Source of the DNA: Thermoplasmata archaeon
Lineage (GTDB): Archaea > Thermoplasmatota > Thermoplasmata > Thermoplasmatales > Thermoplasmataceae
Assembly (NCBI GenBank): GCA_021790415.1
Contig: JAJYDZ010000108.1
Coordinates: 1 to 6,341, forward strand
Length of the DNA: 6,341 nucleotides
Reading direction: 5' to 3'
The notes beneath the pieces were generated by a model. The model searched no databases. It had not been told where the DNA came from and saw only the letters and a program-made list of their open reading frames with translations. Position numbers and translations under genes: made by a program. This document shows, piece after piece, positions 5,703 to 6,341 of this stretch. The stretch's first letter is position 1, and every line of letters starts with the position of its first letter.

Positions 5703-5752
5703 TGAGAACAGCAGGTTTGATTGCCTTCACAATGGATTTCCTGTTGTTCTCA
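5703..5752. repeat. Long hairpin between the two mobile elements
   Basis: TGAGAACAGCAGG (5703-5715) pairs with CCTGTTGTTCTCA (5740-5752) over 13 bp with one G-U pair. The 24-nt loop holds a second small stem, ATTG/CAAT (5720-5723 with 5730-5733). Its function is unknown: it could be a short RNA, a remnant element end, or a terminator-like structure. No T-run follows on the plus strand. Confidence 0.6.
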
Positions 5753-5754
5753 CA

Positions 5755-5762
5755 TTTCAGAT
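5755..5762 (+). repeat. Target-site duplication, left copy
   Basis: TTTCAGAT abutting the left inverted repeat, identical to 5971-5978. Confidence 0.8.
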
Positions 5763-5805
5763 ATATGGCGTCAAAATACTCCTAGATTTTTTCAAAGACA
5801 CATAT

Positions 5806-5822
5806 TACACCTAGGAGGTGTA
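5806..5822. repeat. Short palindrome inside the MITE
   Basis: TACACCT-AGG-AGGTGTA, a perfect 7-bp stem with a 3-nt loop, about 36 bp from the left end of the element. No function is evident. Confidence 0.4.
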
Positions 5823-5847
5823 TAGGGCGGTTCTTCATCACCAATAT

Positions 5848-5940
5848 CTATTTTTTTGCATTGAAACGGAAATTATATTCCACTACGAGATACTTTCTCA
5901 TAAATCCAGAAAAATACCGTATGGACCACCCCGAGTAAGT
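5848..5940 (-). pseudogene. Possible C-terminal transposase remnant (IS1595/ISXO2-like) inside the MITE
   Basis: A minus-strand frame ends with RKYLVVEYNFRFNAKK then TAG. ISXO2-like transposases (DDE_Tnp_IS1595) end with a similar pattern, roughly L-x-R-Y-L-x-E-F-x-F-R-x-N-x-R. The distance from this motif to the inverted end (under 100 bp) also suits a transposase C-terminus. With the 8-bp target duplication, this suggests an internally deleted IS1595 relative. The match is short and read by eye, so it is tentative. Confidence 0.35.
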
Positions 5941-5970
5941 GGAAATTCTAAGTCTGTTTTGACGCCATAT

Positions 5971-5978
5971 TTTCAGAT
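5971..5978 (+). repeat. Target-site duplication, right copy
   Basis: TTTCAGAT abutting the right inverted repeat, identical to 5755-5762. Confidence 0.8.
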
Positions 5979-5994
5979 GTATTGCTTTGGAATA

Positions 5995-6006
5995 ATTCAT
6001 ATACTT
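5995..6006 (+). promoter_or_regulatory. Possible TATA box of the small gene at 6053
   Basis: ATTCATATACTT lies 16 bp beyond the MITE target duplication. It would place the transcript start near 6027, giving a leader of about 25 nt that contains the Shine-Dalgarno site. TTTTATCT at 6021-6028 is an alternative for a leaderless start. Confidence 0.35.
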
Positions 6007-6042
6007 TTAAGGATTAATCTTTTTATCTTCGCTTGAAATGAA

Positions 6043-6047
6043 GAGGT
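6043..6047 (+). promoter_or_regulatory. Shine-Dalgarno-like site of the small gene
   Basis: GAGGT ends 5 nt before ATG 6053 and supports that start. Confidence 0.5.
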
Positions 6048-6052
6048 AGATT

Positions 6053-6292
6053 ATGACAAAAGAGAATAACTTTCTATTTATTAAATTTGAAGGAGTCCAA
6101 AAAAGCGAAGTCCTCGAGGGTATGGGTTTTGAAGTTGATTCCCATGGCTTTCTTCTAAGAGAAGGTAAGCATGTCAAAACTCACGACGGATCTGCAAATG
6201 TTAAAGTTGACGATGTTAAAGCGGTATTACCAGGTTCCTTAGATATTATAACAGATCTGATTGAAGCTGAAGATTACTTCAAAACCTATTAG
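6053..6292 (+). CDS. Small protein of unknown function
   Basis: A 79-residue acidic protein that I do not recognise. It begins MTKENNFLFIKFEGV and alternates beta-type stretches (FLFIKFEGV, GFLLREGKHVKTH, ANVKVDDVKAVLPG) with a likely C-terminal helix (SLDIITDLIEAEDYF). It has no signal peptide, membrane segment or cysteine, so a small cytosolic alpha/beta protein is likely. Coding is supported by a Shine-Dalgarno-like site, a TATA-like box upstream, and codon use similar to the housekeeping genes. It ends with TAG. It stands alone on the plus strand, downstream of the MITE. A core gene whose upstream region collected mobile DNA is as likely as an accessory gene. Confidence 0.75.
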   Translation: MTKENNFLFIKFEGVQKSEVLEGMGFEVDSHGFLLREGKHVKTHDGSANVKVDDVKAVLPGSLDIITDLIEAEDYFKTY

Positions 6293-6327
6293 TTGTTATG
6301 ACTTCTATTGGTTTTGTAGCATGGTTA

Positions 6328-6340
6328 AAAAAGTTTATAA
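6328..6340 (+). promoter_or_regulatory. Probable BRE/TATA promoter of a gene beyond the window
   Basis: AAAAAGTTTATAA has the purine-rich BRE plus TTTATAA layout of strong archaeal promoters. It lies 35-48 bp after the stop of the small gene and points off the right edge. The gene itself is not in the window. Confidence 0.4.
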
Positions 6341-6341
6341 C

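Larger units (their letters stand above)
5763..5970. mobile_element. 208-bp non-autonomous element (MITE-like) with terminal inverted repeats
   Basis: The ends are exact 14-bp inverted repeats, ATATGGCGTCAAAA (5763-5776) and TTTTGACGCCATAT (5957-5970), with partial matching further inward. They are immediately flanked by identical TTTCAGAT copies on both sides, an 8-bp target duplication. This is the footprint of a DDE-type transposition event. No transposase gene remains. The insertion lies between the long hairpin and the promoter of the small gene at 6053. The 8-bp duplication is compatible with the IS1595, IS66 and IS256 families. Confidence 0.85.

Noticed and set aside
5818..6036. 72-codon plus-strand frame starting with GTG
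   Set aside because: It runs across the MITE, its right inverted repeat and the target duplication, so it is a chance frame.
1..6341. CRISPR array or tandem repeats
   Set aside because: No regularly spaced direct repeats are visible; the repeats present are inverted and belong to transposons or hairpins.

Overview
The window looks archaeal, most likely from a Thermoplasmatales-type genome. It carries an archaeal Dph2, an archaeal/eukaryotic-type MiaB-like methylthiotransferase with a TRAM domain, and a HEPN/MNT pair. It is AT-rich, and several genes have TATA-like boxes about 25-27 nt before the start codon, as expected for leaderless transcripts. The lineage is inferred from style and gene content; no search was run.

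Left part (1-2944) is chromosomal housekeeping. The 3' part of dph2 (EF2 diphthamide synthesis) converges on, and overlaps by 8 bp, a gene for a tRNA t6A methylthiotransferase. Both are Fe-S/SAM enzymes that modify the translation apparatus. Across a 235-bp divergent gap lies a GTG-started peptidase E-like (S51) gene with a leaderless promoter.

Middle part (3192-3930) is a minus-strand HEPN-MNT operon. The MNT frame is intact with all catalytic acidic residues. The HEPN frame appears to have lost its first helix to an in-frame TAG: an upstream ATG, placed exactly where the TATA box predicts a leaderless start, reads into 11 codons that fit the missing helix, then meets TAG.

Right part is accessory DNA. 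A complete-looking IS110-family element (about 4298-5648) has an intact DEDD transposase and a structured leader of about 140 nt that folds like a bridge RNA. The putative guide segments can be matched to the element's two ends and, less well, to the reconstructed empty target; these matches give the proposed boundaries. Next come a long hairpin (5703-5752) and a 208-bp non-autonomous element (5763-5970) with 14-bp inverted ends and a perfect 8-bp target duplication. The latter may be the collapsed remnant of an IS1595-like element. It sits just upstream of a small unrecognised gene (79 codons). The window ends in a probable promoter for a gene beyond it.
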